Shown piece by piece: positions 37,475 to 49,353 of a stretch of DNA of 64,000 nt. A model generated the notes under the pieces. The model did no database searches and was not told the origin of the DNA. It worked only from the letters and a program-made list of their open reading frames with translations. The DNA is taken from the NCBI RefSeq assembly GCF_013409255.1, contig NZ_JACCAS010000002.1:1798001-1862000 (forward strand), in the 5' to 3' direction. The stretch is from Paraburkholderia bryophila (GTDB taxonomy: Bacteria > Pseudomonadota > Gammaproteobacteria > Burkholderiales > Burkholderiaceae). Positions within the stretch are counted from its first letter, which is position 1. Each line of letters opens with the position of its first letter. The translations under genes and the position numbers were made by a program.

Positions 37475-38535
37475 ACCGACCATGGGCCTTGATTCAAGGC
37501 GATCTGGCGTTGCCGAATGCGCGACTGCTCAGCGGCTTGCCGGCGCCTTTCGGTTTGAAGCCGCAGCCGGTGCGGACCGGCGCGCAGCAAGAACCGCCGT
37601 CCGTGGTGCGCGATGCGGCGCAACAAGCCATTCGGCACGCGGTGCAGGCCCAAGCGCCCGCAACACAGCGGGATCCCGTTACGCCGGGGTCGAAGTTTGT
37701 CTTTTTCTACAAGTTGCCGCCGCGGCGCGAACATTCGGATCGTTTCGACGCGCAGTTGGCCGAAGCGCGGCGCTACCTTGAAATGGGGAAGGTGCGACCG
37801 CGTTCGTCTCGCTCGGACCATCTAGTCGGAGCGGCGATTTTTCTGAGTTGCAGCATTGCGCTGGCCTGGCTGCTGTCGACCTGTGCGACGCGCGAGGCCA
37901 ACAAGACAACGTCCGTAGCGGTAACGCGTCCAGCCGTGCCATTGCATGGCGGCACAGGCGCGGCTTCGCGGAAAGCGCACGCCGAAGTTCGTTCGGCAGA
38001 CGTGCTCACGGCCCGTCCGCAAACACCGGGCTCTTCGGTGTCCACAACGCTGGATGCCAGCCGGCATCGTACGAGCAACGCGTCGCCTGCCGTCGACACG
38101 GCGCCGAAAATCGCGCTCAAAGCTGAGCCAACGCGAATCTCGCCCCGCGTCGAGTCGCATTTGGCCACGCGAGATTCTCGCCGCAACCCCGAAACGAAGC
38201 TCACTGGCGCCAAACCTGCCGGGCGTGTCGCCATGGCGCGCCTGACCGGGGCGCAGGTCGACGCGCGCGTTGCTCTGCGCCGCGCCGTTCCTTCGGCTAC
38301 CCGGCCGTCCCTATCGCATCAGACCGAATGGACCGCGCAGGCCTCGTCCACCCACGACACGGCCGAGCGCGCCGCGTTGCTCGATTGGGCGGCGCGTCAG
38401 CGGCACGCGAACGTCACGTTGCGCGCCGCAGTGCCCGCGCCCGGCGAGACCGAGAACGACTGGAATGCCCGCATGACCCAGCGAAGGATCACCGATAACC
38501 CTGCCGCCTTCCAGGTCAACCGCGACCAACCGTAA
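37471..38535 (+). CDS. hypothetical single-pass membrane protein
   Basis: A 354-residue protein whose ATG overlaps the previous stop by four bases (ATGA), so it is co-translated with the Hpt gene. One membrane segment (VGAAIFLSCSIALAWLLSTCA, about 119-139) divides an N-terminal Pro/Gln-rich part from a C-terminal low-complexity Ala/Arg/Thr-rich part. I recognise no domain. It may be a component of the same signalling unit. Confidence 0.6.
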   Translation: MNRPWALIQGDLALPNARLLSGLPAPFGLKPQPVRTGAQQEPPSVVRDAAQQAIRHAVQAQAPATQRDPVTPGSKFVFFYKLPPRREHSDRFDAQLAEARRYLEMGKVRPRSSRSDHLVGAAIFLSCSIALAWLLSTCATREANKTTSVAVTRPAVPLHGGTGAASRKAHAEVRSADVLTARPQTPGSSVSTTLDASRHRTSNASPAVDTAPKIALKAEPTRISPRVESHLATRDSRRNPETKLTGAKPAGRVAMARLTGAQVDARVALRRAVPSATRPSLSHQTEWTAQASSTHDTAERAALLDWAARQRHANVTLRAAVPAPGETENDWNARMTQRRITDNPAAFQVNRDQP

Positions 38536-38560
38536 CGGCGTGCCGAAAAGAGGCGTGCAT

Positions 38561-38588
38561 AAAAAAAGCCCGACCAACGGTCGGGCTT
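38561..38588 (-). terminator. rho-independent terminator after acnA
   Basis: Stem AAGCCCGACC (38566-38575) / GGTCGGGCTT (38579-38588) with a three-base loop. On the minus strand it is followed by seven or more T residues, so it mainly ends the leftward acnA transcript; it could also stop the rightward operon. Confidence 0.8.
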
Positions 38589-38677
38589 CTAAAGTCGGCT
38601 GCGTCCTTCCACAGAACGCAGCCCCTGCAAAACAGCATGGCTGTTTGCGTTGCTGCTAACTCAGCTAAACAGTCAGC

Positions 38678-41395
<2,718 letters not shown>

Positions 41396-41443
41396 GGTGT
41401 TTTCCTTGGTTTGATCGCGGAACTACAGTACTTATTAACTTGA

Positions 41444-42895
41444 CTAGATGACGTACAGATCGACGTACTCATTGACCGGCATGGCTTCGAGCCGTGCCTG
41501 ATCCAGCGACACGTCGAGAATCGCCAGTTGTTGCCTGACCGGAAAGCGGCGCGCGAGGTTGGTCTTGAACTTCTCGACCAGCAACGGAATCCCGTCTTCG
41601 CGACGACGCTTATGACCGATCGGATATTCGACCACGACTTCGTCGAATGACGACCCATCGTTGAATTCGATCGTCAGTGCATTGGCGATCGAACGTTTCT
41701 CCGGATCGTGGTAATCCTTCGTGAACTGCGCGTCTTCGACACAAGCCATCCGGGCGCGCAGCACATCGATTCGCGCGTCCTGCGCGATCGAATCTTCATA
41801 GTCCGCGGCCGTCAGGCGGCCGTGGATCAGCGGCACGGCGATCATGTACTGAATGCAATGATCGCGGTCGGCCGGGTTATTCAGTGGGCCCTTCTTGTCG
41901 ATGATGCGCAACGCGGCTTCATGCGTGCGAATCGTGATCCGGCTGATGTCTTCGATGCGTTTGCCGTGCGCCACCAGTTGCGCATGCAAGGTCATTGCCG
42001 CTTCCACCGCAGTCTGCGCATGGAATTCTGCCGGAAAAGAAATCTTGAAGAGCACGTTTTCCATCACGTACGACGCGTACGGTCGCTGAAACTTGAACGC
42101 GTTGCCTTTGAACAGGACGTCGTAGAAGCCCCAGGTCGGCGCCGTCAGCACCGACGGATAGCCCATCTCGCCGGTCCTCGCGATCAGCGCGAGGCGCACC
42201 GCGCGCGACGTCGCGTCGCCGGCGGCCCACGATTTGCGCGAGCCTGTATTCGGCGCATGGCGATACGTGCGCAGCGCCTGTCCATCGACCAGCGCCAGCG
42301 ACACCGCGTTGATCAGCTCGTCGCGCGAGAGGCCGAGCAGTTGCCCGACCACTGCGGTGGACGCCAGCTTGACCAGCAGGACATGATCGAGCCCGACCTT
42401 GTTGAAGGAGTTCTCGAGCGCGATACAGCCTTGAATTTCGTGCGCCTTGATCATGGCGATCAACACGTCTTTCATCGCCAGCGGCTTCTTGCCCGCTGCG
42501 ATGGCGCTGCGCGAGAGCCAGTCGGCTGTCGCGAGAATGCCGCCGAGGTTATCCGACGGATGACCCCATTCGGCGGCGAGCCAGGCGTCGTTGAAGTCCA
42601 GCCAGCGGATCATCGCGCCGATGTTGAAGGCGGCCTGAACCGGGTCCAGCTGGAACGACGTGCCCGGCACCTTTGCGCCGTTGGGGACGATCGTGCCCGG
42701 CACGATCGGTCCCATCAGCTTGGTGCAGGCCGGGTAGGTGAGCGCCTCGAGTCCGCAGCCGAGCGTGTCGATCAGACAGTGACGCGCGGTTTCCAGCGCG
42801 AGCGCGCTGTCGATCGGATAGTCCAGAACGTAATCGACGAGTTCAACCAGGACCTGGTCCGGGTTGGGTCGTACGTTGGAAATCGGAGCGGACAT
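41444..42895 (-). CDS. prpD: 2-methylcitrate dehydratase (PrpD)
   Basis: A 483-residue MmgE/PrpD-family protein of the standard PrpD length. Motifs include [20 protein letters not shown] (about 98-117), [13 protein letters not shown] and a C-terminal [17 protein letters not shown]. It dehydrates 2-methylcitrate to 2-methylaconitate in propionate breakdown, which the adjacent aconitase can then process. It lies between a small secreted protein gene and acnA on the same strand. Confidence 0.92.
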   Translation of the reverse strand: MSAPISNVRPNPDQVLVELVDYVLDYPIDSALALETARHCLIDTLGCGLEALTYPACTKLMGPIVPGTIVPNGAKVPGTSFQLDPVQAAFNIGAMIRWLDFNDAWLAAEWGHPSDNLGGILATADWLSRSAIAAGKKPLAMKDVLIAMIKAHEIQGCIALENSFNKVGLDHVLLVKLASTAVVGQLLGLSRDELINAVSLALVDGQALRTYRHAPNTGSRKSWAAGDATSRAVRLALIARTGEMGYPSVLTAPTWGFYDVLFKGNAFKFQRPYASYVMENVLFKISFPAEFHAQTAVEAAMTLHAQLVAHGKRIEDISRITIRTHEAALRIIDKKGPLNNPADRDHCIQYMIAVPLIHGRLTAADYEDSIAQDARIDVLRARMACVEDAQFTKDYHDPEKRSIANALTIEFNDGSSFDEVVVEYPIGHKRRREDGIPLLVEKFKTNLARRFPVRQQLAILDVSLDQARLEAMPVNEYVDLYVI

Positions 42896-42920
42896 CGGGG
42901 AGCGTTCCTGACGATGCTAA

Positions 42921-43430
42921 TTAGTTGGTTTTGTTGATCGCGTTCGATTGCGTCGGCGCCGGCGAACCCTGGATCATGGCGGCCGTCTTGCATTCGTCGG
43001 CCAGACGCGAGCTGTCCTTATCCGAGAACAGCATGGCCTTCGTCGGGATCACGACCAGATCCATACCCGATGCGGCGTCGTGGAAACGGTCTGCGCCCGT
43101 GGTGGTCGATTCGCGCGGCAGGTTGTAATTCTTGTTCGCCCAGTGAACCGTGACGATCTGGTCACGCTTCATGTCGCCCTTCAGTTCGAAAGCCAGGCCT
43201 TCGTTGCACGACCACTTTTCCGCGCCATCCGGTACCGGATCGACCTTCGCTTCCTTAGCCGGATTGACCTTGCGCTTGATCAGGCGCTTCGGTTGCGGGC
43301 GCTTTGCCACCGCTTTCGTGGCGGGCTTGGCGGTCGTGGTGGTCGTCGTTTGCGCGGCGGCGTCAGTCGCGACGGTCAGCATCGTCGTGGACAGGGCGCC
43401 AATCACGGCGGCGATCATCAGCTTTTTCAT
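42921..43430 (-). CDS. small secreted protein, possibly MliC-like
   Basis: A 169-residue protein with a Sec signal peptide (MIAAVIGALSTTMLTVATDAAA), a Thr/Lys-rich linker, and a C-terminal domain with two Cys (WSCNEGL and ADECKT). The pattern C...V.W....Y.L......G..RF....SG..L..IP.K.ML......LA..C recalls membrane-bound lysozyme inhibitors (MliC). That likeness is by eye and moderate. It sits inside the prp/TCA cluster, 25 bases before prpD, without an obvious metabolic role. Confidence 0.65.
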   Translation of the reverse strand: MKKLMIAAVIGALSTTMLTVATDAAAQTTTTTTAKPATKAVAKRPQPKRLIKRKVNPAKEAKVDPVPDGAEKWSCNEGLAFELKGDMKRDQIVTVHWANKNYNLPRESTTTGADRFHDAASGMDLVVIPTKAMLFSDKDSSRLADECKTAAMIQGSPAPTQSNAINKTN

Positions 43431-43534
43431 GGAGAAAACCTTTCTATCTAATTTCAGTTGAATAGTGCGCGGGCTGCCGGTCCAGGCGACCGCGTCGGTG
43501 GAACTGCACGCGCCTTAAAAACGCACAGCGGCCG

Positions 43535-44722
43535 CTATTTTCTCCTATTTAGCGGCAGGTACTTCAAATTCTCCGGTCCGGTGTAATTCGCGCTCGGGCG
43601 GATGATCTTGTTGTCGATCCGCTGCTCGATGATGTGCGCGCTCCAGCCGGCCGTACGGGCGATCACGAACAGCGGCGTGAACATCGCTGTCGGCACGCCC
43701 ATCATGTGATACGACACCGCGCTGAACCAGTCGAGATTCGGGAACATCTTCTTCGCTTCCCACATGACCGATTCGAGACGCTCGGCGATGCTGAACAGCT
43801 TGTTGTTACCCGCTTCTTTCGAGAGCTTCTTCGCGATTTCCTTGATGACCTTGTTGCGCGGGTCCGAAATCGTGTACACCGGGTGACCGAAACCGATCAC
43901 CACTTCCTTGTTTTCCACGCGACGGCGGATGTCCGCTTCGGCTTCGTCCGGCGTCTGATAGCGCGACTGGATTTCGAACGCGACCTCATTGGCGCCGCCG
44001 TGTTTCGGGCCGCGCAGCGCGCCGATCGCGCCGGTGATCGCCGAGTAGATGTCCGAGCCCGTGCCCGCGATCACGCGGCCGGTAAAGGTCGATGCGTTGA
44101 ATTCGTGCTCGGCGTACAGGTTCAGCGACACATGCATCGCGTCGACCCACGACTTCGACGGCTCCACGCCATGCAGCAGATGCAGGAAATGGCCGCCGAT
44201 CGAATCGTCGTCGGTTTCCACTTCGATGCGCTTGCCGTTGTGCGAGTAGTGATACCAGTAGAGCAGCATCGAACCGAGCGAGGCCATCAGCTTATCGGCA
44301 ATGTCGCGTGCGCCCGGCAGGTTGTGGTCGTCCTTCTCCGGCAGCACGGTGCCGAGCACCGAGACGCCGGTGCGCATTACGTCCATCGGGTGGGCGGCGG
44401 CCGGAATCCATTCAAGCGCGGCTTTCACGTTCGCGGGCAGGCCGCGCATGCCTTTGAGCTTGGTCTTGTAGGCGGTCAGCTCGGCCTGGGTCGGCAGCTT
44501 TTCGTGGACCAGCAGATAAGCGATCTCTTCGAATTCGCACGCGCCGGCGATGTCGAGAATGTCGTAGCCACGGTAATGCAGGTCGTTGCCGGTCTTGCCG
44601 ACCGTGCACAGGGCGGTATTGCCCGCCGTCACGCCCGACAGCGCCACGGATTTCTTCGGCTTGAAGCCGCTCTTGGGTTCGTCGCCGCCTTGTGCACCGG
44701 CGCTTTGCGTTGTCTCGCTCAT
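43535..44722 (-). CDS. prpC: 2-methylcitrate synthase / citrate synthase
   Basis: A 395-residue type II citrate-synthase-fold enzyme. The conserved [20 protein letters not shown] and [17 protein letters not shown] carry the catalytic His/His/Asp set. Length and motifs favour PrpC over the larger hexameric GltA, which is present at 52211. It condenses propionyl-CoA (or acetyl-CoA) with oxaloacetate. The ATG at 44722 is chosen over an upstream TTG. It is upstream of prpD in a cluster with mdh, which supplies oxaloacetate. Confidence 0.9.
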   Translation of the reverse strand: MSETTQSAGAQGGDEPKSGFKPKKSVALSGVTAGNTALCTVGKTGNDLHYRGYDILDIAGACEFEEIAYLLVHEKLPTQAELTAYKTKLKGMRGLPANVKAALEWIPAAAHPMDVMRTGVSVLGTVLPEKDDHNLPGARDIADKLMASLGSMLLYWYHYSHNGKRIEVETDDDSIGGHFLHLLHGVEPSKSWVDAMHVSLNLYAEHEFNASTFTGRVIAGTGSDIYSAITGAIGALRGPKHGGANEVAFEIQSRYQTPDEAEADIRRRVENKEVVIGFGHPVYTISDPRNKVIKEIAKKLSKEAGNNKLFSIAERLESVMWEAKKMFPNLDWFSAVSYHMMGVPTAMFTPLFVIARTAGWSAHIIEQRIDNKIIRPSANYTGPENLKYLPLNRRK

Positions 44723-44888
44723 CTCCCGCAATCTCCTTTGTGCCTGCTCGTTGCTTCAGGTTGAACCGCGTGTTCGACGTGTGCTGCGTGCTGCCTGATC
44801 TGATCTTGCGAGCCGATTGCCCGGAGGCGGCGCGTGCCAGCGCTGTTCAGCGACGCGAGGCCGGCGGCATGGCGGGGCGGCGCCAAGC

Positions 44889-45905
44889 TCATGATGCGGC
44901 GTGCCCGTTAGCGCCCACTTCCGTGAAGAGCGGCGCGGCGTCTTGCGCGATCGCGCGGCCCGTGGCTCGCGCACGGCGCAGCACCGACCAGTAGTAGCGA
45001 TAGCTGGCGCGATCGTGCAGCGTGTCGTGATGGCGCGTCGGTCCCCACTGGGCGGACTGTGCGGCGAGCAGGATCTCGGTGGCCGTGGCGATTTCTTCGT
45101 CGCGCGGGGCGAACGCGGCGACGATCGCCTCGATCTGCGCCGGATGGATGCTCCACATGCGCGTGTAGCCGAATTCGTTGCGAGCGCGCGCGGCGTCGTT
45201 CGCCACGACGCTCATGTCGCGCACTTCCGTGCTGACGTTATGCGACGGCACCTTGCCGTAAGCGTGACACGCGGCCGAGATTTCCAGCTTGGCGCGCCGC
45301 ACTAGCGGATGATCGAACTGACCGGGCGAGCGCATTGCGGTATCGGGAATCGCGCCGTTGTGCGCGGAGACGAAGTCCATCAGGCCGAAGCTCAGGGCTT
45401 CGACGCCCGGCAGCGCGGCCAGATCGAACACGCGCGTGAGCGCGCCGTGCGTCTCGACCAGCAGTTGCACCGGCACCGGTTGCGCGATGCCCAGCTCGCG
45501 GCGCATCGCCTCGATGTACGCGACCATTTCGGCGGCGTCGGCGACGTGGCGAATCTTGGGCAGCGTGATGTAAGCAGGCGCTCGCTTCGCGGCCCGCAGA
45601 ATGAGACGGACGTCGTCGCGCCAGTGCGCGTGATCGAAGTCGTGAATCCGCACGCCGACGCGGCCGAAGCGGTCATGCTCACTGCCCAGCAGCGACGCGA
45701 CGAGCTCCGCGTGTTCCGCCTCGCGGCCCACCTGAGCGCCGTCTTCGCAGTCGAGCGTGATGTCGAACACCGGCCCGAGTTGCTGCTGCAACGCGAGCGA
45801 TTTCAGCATCAGCTTTTCGCTGCCGGCGTAGTGATCGCAGGCAGGCAGCACAGCGGGCGGCACTTCGCCGTCAAACAGCACTTCGGCGGGTGTGAGGGCG
45901 CGCAT
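44889..45905 (-). CDS. CitE/HpcH-type acyl-CoA lyase
   Basis: A 338-residue HpcH/HpaI aldolase / citrate-lyase beta-like enzyme. The barrel shows ITLDCEDGAQVG (metal-binding acids), VGVRIHDFDH, YITLPKIRHVADA and LLVETHGALTRVFD. Such enzymes cleave (S)-malyl-CoA, citramalyl-CoA or related thioesters. It lies between mdh and prpC on the same strand, so a C3/C4 acid role is likely; the true substrate cannot be told. No alpha or gamma citrate lyase subunits are present, so it is not classical citrate lyase. Confidence 0.85.
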   Translation of the reverse strand: MRALTPAEVLFDGEVPPAVLPACDHYAGSEKLMLKSLALQQQLGPVFDITLDCEDGAQVGREAEHAELVASLLGSEHDRFGRVGVRIHDFDHAHWRDDVRLILRAAKRAPAYITLPKIRHVADAAEMVAYIEAMRRELGIAQPVPVQLLVETHGALTRVFDLAALPGVEALSFGLMDFVSAHNGAIPDTAMRSPGQFDHPLVRRAKLEISAACHAYGKVPSHNVSTEVRDMSVVANDAARARNEFGYTRMWSIHPAQIEAIVAAFAPRDEEIATATEILLAAQSAQWGPTRHHDTLHDRASYRYYWSVLRRARATGRAIAQDAAPLFTEVGANGHAAS

Positions 45906-46114
45906 CTTCGGCGTCAGGAGCGTGGGAAATGTTGAGAGAAGGCTGATTCGGACGCGCTCTGCGGGCTGTGCGGCTTGTCATGCCGTGAAGCAGCAGCGCA
46001 AAACGCGTTCGAATCAGGTGCGAACCGCCGTGTCGGCATCATCATTCGCACGTAAAAAACCGGAACCCGCCGCGGTGATACTACGGAGGAGTTCCGGCTC
46101 ATCTGCATGGGCGC

Positions 46115-47098
46115 TTAGCCGAGCAGGTGTTGAACGCCTTCGCGCTCTTCCAGCAGTTCGTTCAGCGTGCCGTCCATCTTCTCGCGCGAGAACGCGTCGA
46201 TTTCCAGGCCTTCCACACGCTTGTATTCGCCGTTTTCGCACGTAACCGGCACACCGTAGATGATGTCTTCCGGAATGCCGTACGAACCGTCCGACGGGAT
46301 ACCCATGGTGACCCACTTGCCGTTCGTGCCGAGCACCCAGTCACGCACGTGGTCGATCGCAGCGTTAGCCGCCGACGCTGCCGACGACAGGCCGCGCGCT
46401 TCGATGATCGCCGCGCCGCGCTTGCCGACGGTCGGGATGAACGTGTTGCGGTTCCATTCTTCGTCGTTGATCAACTTGGTCAGGTCTTGACCTTCTGCCG
46501 TTGCAACGCGGAAGTCCGGGTACATGGTCGGCGAGTGATTGCCCCACACGGCCAGCTTTTCGATCGACGCGACCGGCTTGCCCGACTTGGCGGCCAGTTG
46601 CGACAGTGCACGGTTGTGGTCCAGGCGCAGCATGGCGGTGAAGTTCTTCTTCGGCAGATCCGGCGCCGACTTCATTGCGATGTAGGCGTTCGTGTTGGCC
46701 GGGTTGCCGACCACCAGCACCTTCACGTCGCGGCTCGCGACTTCGTTCAGCGCCTTGCCCTGAACCGTGAAGATTTCAGCGTTGGCCGACAGCAGGTCTT
46801 TACGCTCCATGCCTTTCGAACGCGGGCGGGCGCCGACCAGCAGGGCCACGTCGGCATCCTTGAATGCGACCTTCGGGTCGTCCGTGATCACGACGCCCGA
46901 CAGCAGCGGGAATGCGCAATCATCCAGTTCCATCACGACGCCTTTGACGGCGCCTTGCGCTTGCGGCAGGTCGAGCAGTTGCAGGACAACCGGTTGGTCC
47001 TTGCCGAGCAGGTCGCCATTGGCGATGCGGAACAGCAGGGAGTAAGCGATTTGACCTGCGGCGCCGGTGACGGCAACGCGCTTTGCGGGCTTAGCCAT
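46115..47098 (-). CDS. mdh: malate dehydrogenase
   Basis: A 327-residue NAD-dependent malate dehydrogenase. Features are an N-terminal Rossmann motif [17 protein letters not shown] (with AKPAKRVAV before it), [29 protein letters not shown], the catalytic RLDHNRA and [11 protein letters not shown]. It interconverts malate and oxaloacetate. It is the first gene of the leftward TCA/propionate cluster and is divergent from a GntR regulator. A 20-bp palindrome lies in the shared upstream region. Confidence 0.95.
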
Positions 47099-47527
47099 TG
47101 AGAAATCTCCAGGACGATGCGTTAGACGCTAGGGAAAACGCCATTCTATATGTGCGTTCAGCGAAGCGTTGTGAAACACGGCGGAATTCACTGTTCGCGG
47201 ACGACCTCGTAATCGTGACGAGGCCGGGTGGCGCGCTGCGACAAGACCGCCATGCCGGAAACCTGACTCTGTAACACCGAGCGGGGGAGCGGAATAACGA
47301 GGCGCCGAGTAGCCGCTGCACGGTGCGGGCTCCTGCAAACAGCGCGTTTCGGCAAGCGTCTGACCAACGAATGGCGGGCGGATCGAAACCTGAACTGCGA
47401 GGGAACAGCATGGTGCAGAGTGGCTGCCGGTGCGTCGCGGCGCTGCCTTCAGCAGCCTCCGAAAAACCCGCAAACCCTTGCTCGACAAGGAGTGTAGGAG
47501 TCGTCAGACACAAAGTCAACATTATCT

Positions 47528-47547
47528 TATGTCTTATATAAGACATA
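47528..47547. promoter_or_regulatory. 20-bp palindrome in the mdh-gntR intergenic region
   Basis: TATGTCTTATATAAGACATA is a perfect 20-bp palindrome 55 bases before the GntR gene. The GTCTTATATAAGAC core has the GT..TA..AC shape bound by GntR/HutC-type regulators. The rest of the 500-base region between the mdh and gntR starts (47099-47602) shows no gene that I can support. A single copy is seen, so it may serve the regulator, mdh, or both. Confidence 0.65.
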
Positions 47548-47602
47548 TCTGTTGCGGGGAAAACCCTAGACGCGGCCTAGGCCTTTATGATGAAATGCGC
47601 GC

Positions 47603-48403
47603 ATGAATTCGAACCCGGCGAACACAACGAATCCGAGCGGCCAGGCGGCCGCGGGCGAAGGTGTACCCGCTGTCGTTCCCGCCACGTCGCCGACTTTCAG
47701 CCCCTTGTATCAGCAGATCAAGGGCTTGATTACGCAGAGTCTCGAAAGCGGCGAATGGAAGCCGGGCGAGATCATTCCTAGTGAAGTCGAATTGGCGGCC
47801 AGATACAAGGTCAGTCAGGGCACGGTGCGCAAAGCGATCGACGAACTCGCCGCGGACAACCTGCTGGTCCGCCGCCAGGGCAAGGGCACGTTTGTTGCAA
47901 CGCACAACGAAGACCGCGCCCAGTTTCGCTTCCTCAGATTACTGGCCGATGACGGCGCGGAGCATCCGCACGTCAGCCGCCTGCTGGAATGCCGGCGCTT
48001 GCGCGCTTCGGCGGACATCGCGCGGCAACTCGATCTCAAGCCCGCCGATCCGGTGGTATTGATCAAGCGCCTGCTGCAGTTCGACGGCGAAGTCACCGTG
48101 CTCGACGAAATCTGGCTGCCCGGTGCGGTGTTTCGCGGCCTCACGCTCGAACGGCTGTCGGAGTATAAAGGTCCCCTCTACGCGATGTTCGAGACGGAAT
48201 TCGGCACGCGCATGATCCGCGCCACGGAGAAGATCCGTGCGGTGGCGGCGGAGCCCGCCGTGGCGGATCTGCTGAGTGTGCCGGCAGGTTTTCCGCTGTT
48301 ATCGGTCGAGCGCGTGTCCTATACATATGGTGACCGGCCGGTTGAGGTGCGCCGTGGTTGGTATGTCACAACCGGGTATTACTATCAGAACGATCTAAGC
48401 TGA
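47603..48403 (+). CDS. GntR/HutC-family transcriptional regulator
   Basis: A 266-residue regulator. A GntR winged helix lies about 33-105 (PLYQQIKGLITQSLESGEWKPG, IPSEVELAARYKVSQGTVRKAIDELAADNLLVRRQGKGTF). It is followed by a UTRA ligand-binding domain (about 120-260). It is divergent from mdh and upstream of sdhCDAB, so it probably controls TCA-cycle genes, with the palindrome at 47528 as the likely site. The effector is unknown. Confidence 0.88.
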   Translation: MNSNPANTTNPSGQAAAGEGVPAVVPATSPTFSPLYQQIKGLITQSLESGEWKPGEIIPSEVELAARYKVSQGTVRKAIDELAADNLLVRRQGKGTFVATHNEDRAQFRFLRLLADDGAEHPHVSRLLECRRLRASADIARQLDLKPADPVVLIKRLLQFDGEVTVLDEIWLPGAVFRGLTLERLSEYKGPLYAMFETEFGTRMIRATEKIRAVAAEPAVADLLSVPAGFPLLSVERVSYTYGDRPVEVRRGWYVTTGYYYQNDLS

Positions 48404-48416
48404 ACAGGCTGGAAAA

Positions 48417-48446
48417 AGGCGCGGCGTCCCACACCCGCGCCTGTTT
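48417..48446 (+). terminator. possible terminator after gntR
   Basis: Stem AGGCGCGG (48417-48424) / CCGCGCCT (48435-48442) with a 10-base loop, followed by only GTTTG. The weak T run makes termination uncertain; it would separate gntR from the sdh operon. Confidence 0.4.
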
Positions 48447-48559
48447 GAAGGCGTCTTTATCGCGTGTGCTGTAACGGACCTGTCGTGGTTTTCGCTGCAG
48501 CGCGATATAAAAAGGCGCTAAAATTGCGGATTAGTGTGACTACATAGTAGGGGTCTAGC

Positions 48560-48976
48560 ATGGCTGAAGCCGTAAAAAAACCGAGGCCGGAATTCCGGAA
48601 CATCGGTATCGGGCAGATTTTGACGGCATACCGTCTCCCGCTAGCGGGGCGAGTGTCGATCTTGCACCGCTTGAGCGGTGGTCTGCTTTTTGTTTTTCTT
48701 CCGTTCCTGCTGTACCTCTTTGATCAGAGCCTGACGTCCGAACTCAGTTTCGATGTCTTCAAGGGCTTCCTCTCCAACATCGTCGTCAAGCTCATCACGC
48801 TCGTTCTCGCGTGGGCCTTCCTGTTCCACTTCTGCGCGGGTGTGCGTCACCTGATCATGGACACGAGCCACGGCCTCACGACCAAAGAGAAGGGCAAGCA
48901 AACCTCCATCGTCGTACTGGTCGTTTCGTCGCTTCTGACGATTGTCTTCGCGCTCAAACTCTTCGGAGCATTCTAA
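48560..48976 (+). CDS. sdhC: succinate dehydrogenase cytochrome b556 subunit
   Basis: A 138-residue membrane anchor with three hydrophobic segments. The conserved quinone-site motif SILHRLSGG is at about 33-41, and the heme-ligand region HFCAGVRHLIMD follows. It anchors the SdhAB catalytic part and passes electrons to ubiquinone. It is first gene of sdhCDAB; the ATG at 48560 is the only sensible start. sdhD follows 4 bases downstream. Confidence 0.94.
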   Translation: MAEAVKKPRPEFRNIGIGQILTAYRLPLAGRVSILHRLSGGLLFVFLPFLLYLFDQSLTSELSFDVFKGFLSNIVVKLITLVLAWAFLFHFCAGVRHLIMDTSHGLTTKEKGKQTSIVVLVVSSLLTIVFALKLFGAF

Positions 48977-48980
48977 AAAA

Positions 48981-49349
48981 ATGGCAAGTAATAACCGAAT
49001 TGGTCCGAAGCGTCTCGTCGTCGGCGCGCATTACGGTCTGCGCGACTGGCTCGCGCAACGCATCACCGCCGCCATCATGGCGGTCTACACGGTCATCCTG
49101 CTCGGCTGGTTCTTTGGCGCGCACGATTTCTCGTACGACGGCTGGGCGTCGATCTTCGCGACGCAATGGATGAAGCTCGCCACGTTTGTCACGCTGCTCT
49201 CGCTGTTCTATCACGCGTGGGTCGGTATCCGGGACATCTGGATGGACTATGTGAAGCCCGTTGGCACGCGCCTGCTGCTTCAAGCGCTGACGATCGTCTG
49301 GCTGCTCGCGTGTGCGGGCTACGCTGCGCAGATTCTCTGGAGAGTGTAA
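48981..49349 (+). CDS. sdhD: succinate dehydrogenase membrane anchor subunit
   Basis: A 122-residue anchor with three membrane segments, starting near [20 protein letters not shown] and containing the SdhD motif [19 protein letters not shown] with the heme His and quinone-site Asp/Tyr region. The start ATG at 48981 gives normal length; the upstream frame overlapping sdhC is not used. It pairs with SdhC in complex II. Confidence 0.93.
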   Translation: MASNNRIGPKRLVVGAHYGLRDWLAQRITAAIMAVYTVILLGWFFGAHDFSYDGWASIFATQWMKLATFVTLLSLFYHAWVGIRDIWMDYVKPVGTRLLLQALTIVWLLACAGYAAQILWRV

Positions 49350-49353
49350 AAGA

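Noticed and set aside
43535..44722. Reading prpC as a second gltA
   Set aside because: Length and motifs fit the smaller PrpC type, and a full-length GltA is encoded at 52211; bifunctionality remains possible.
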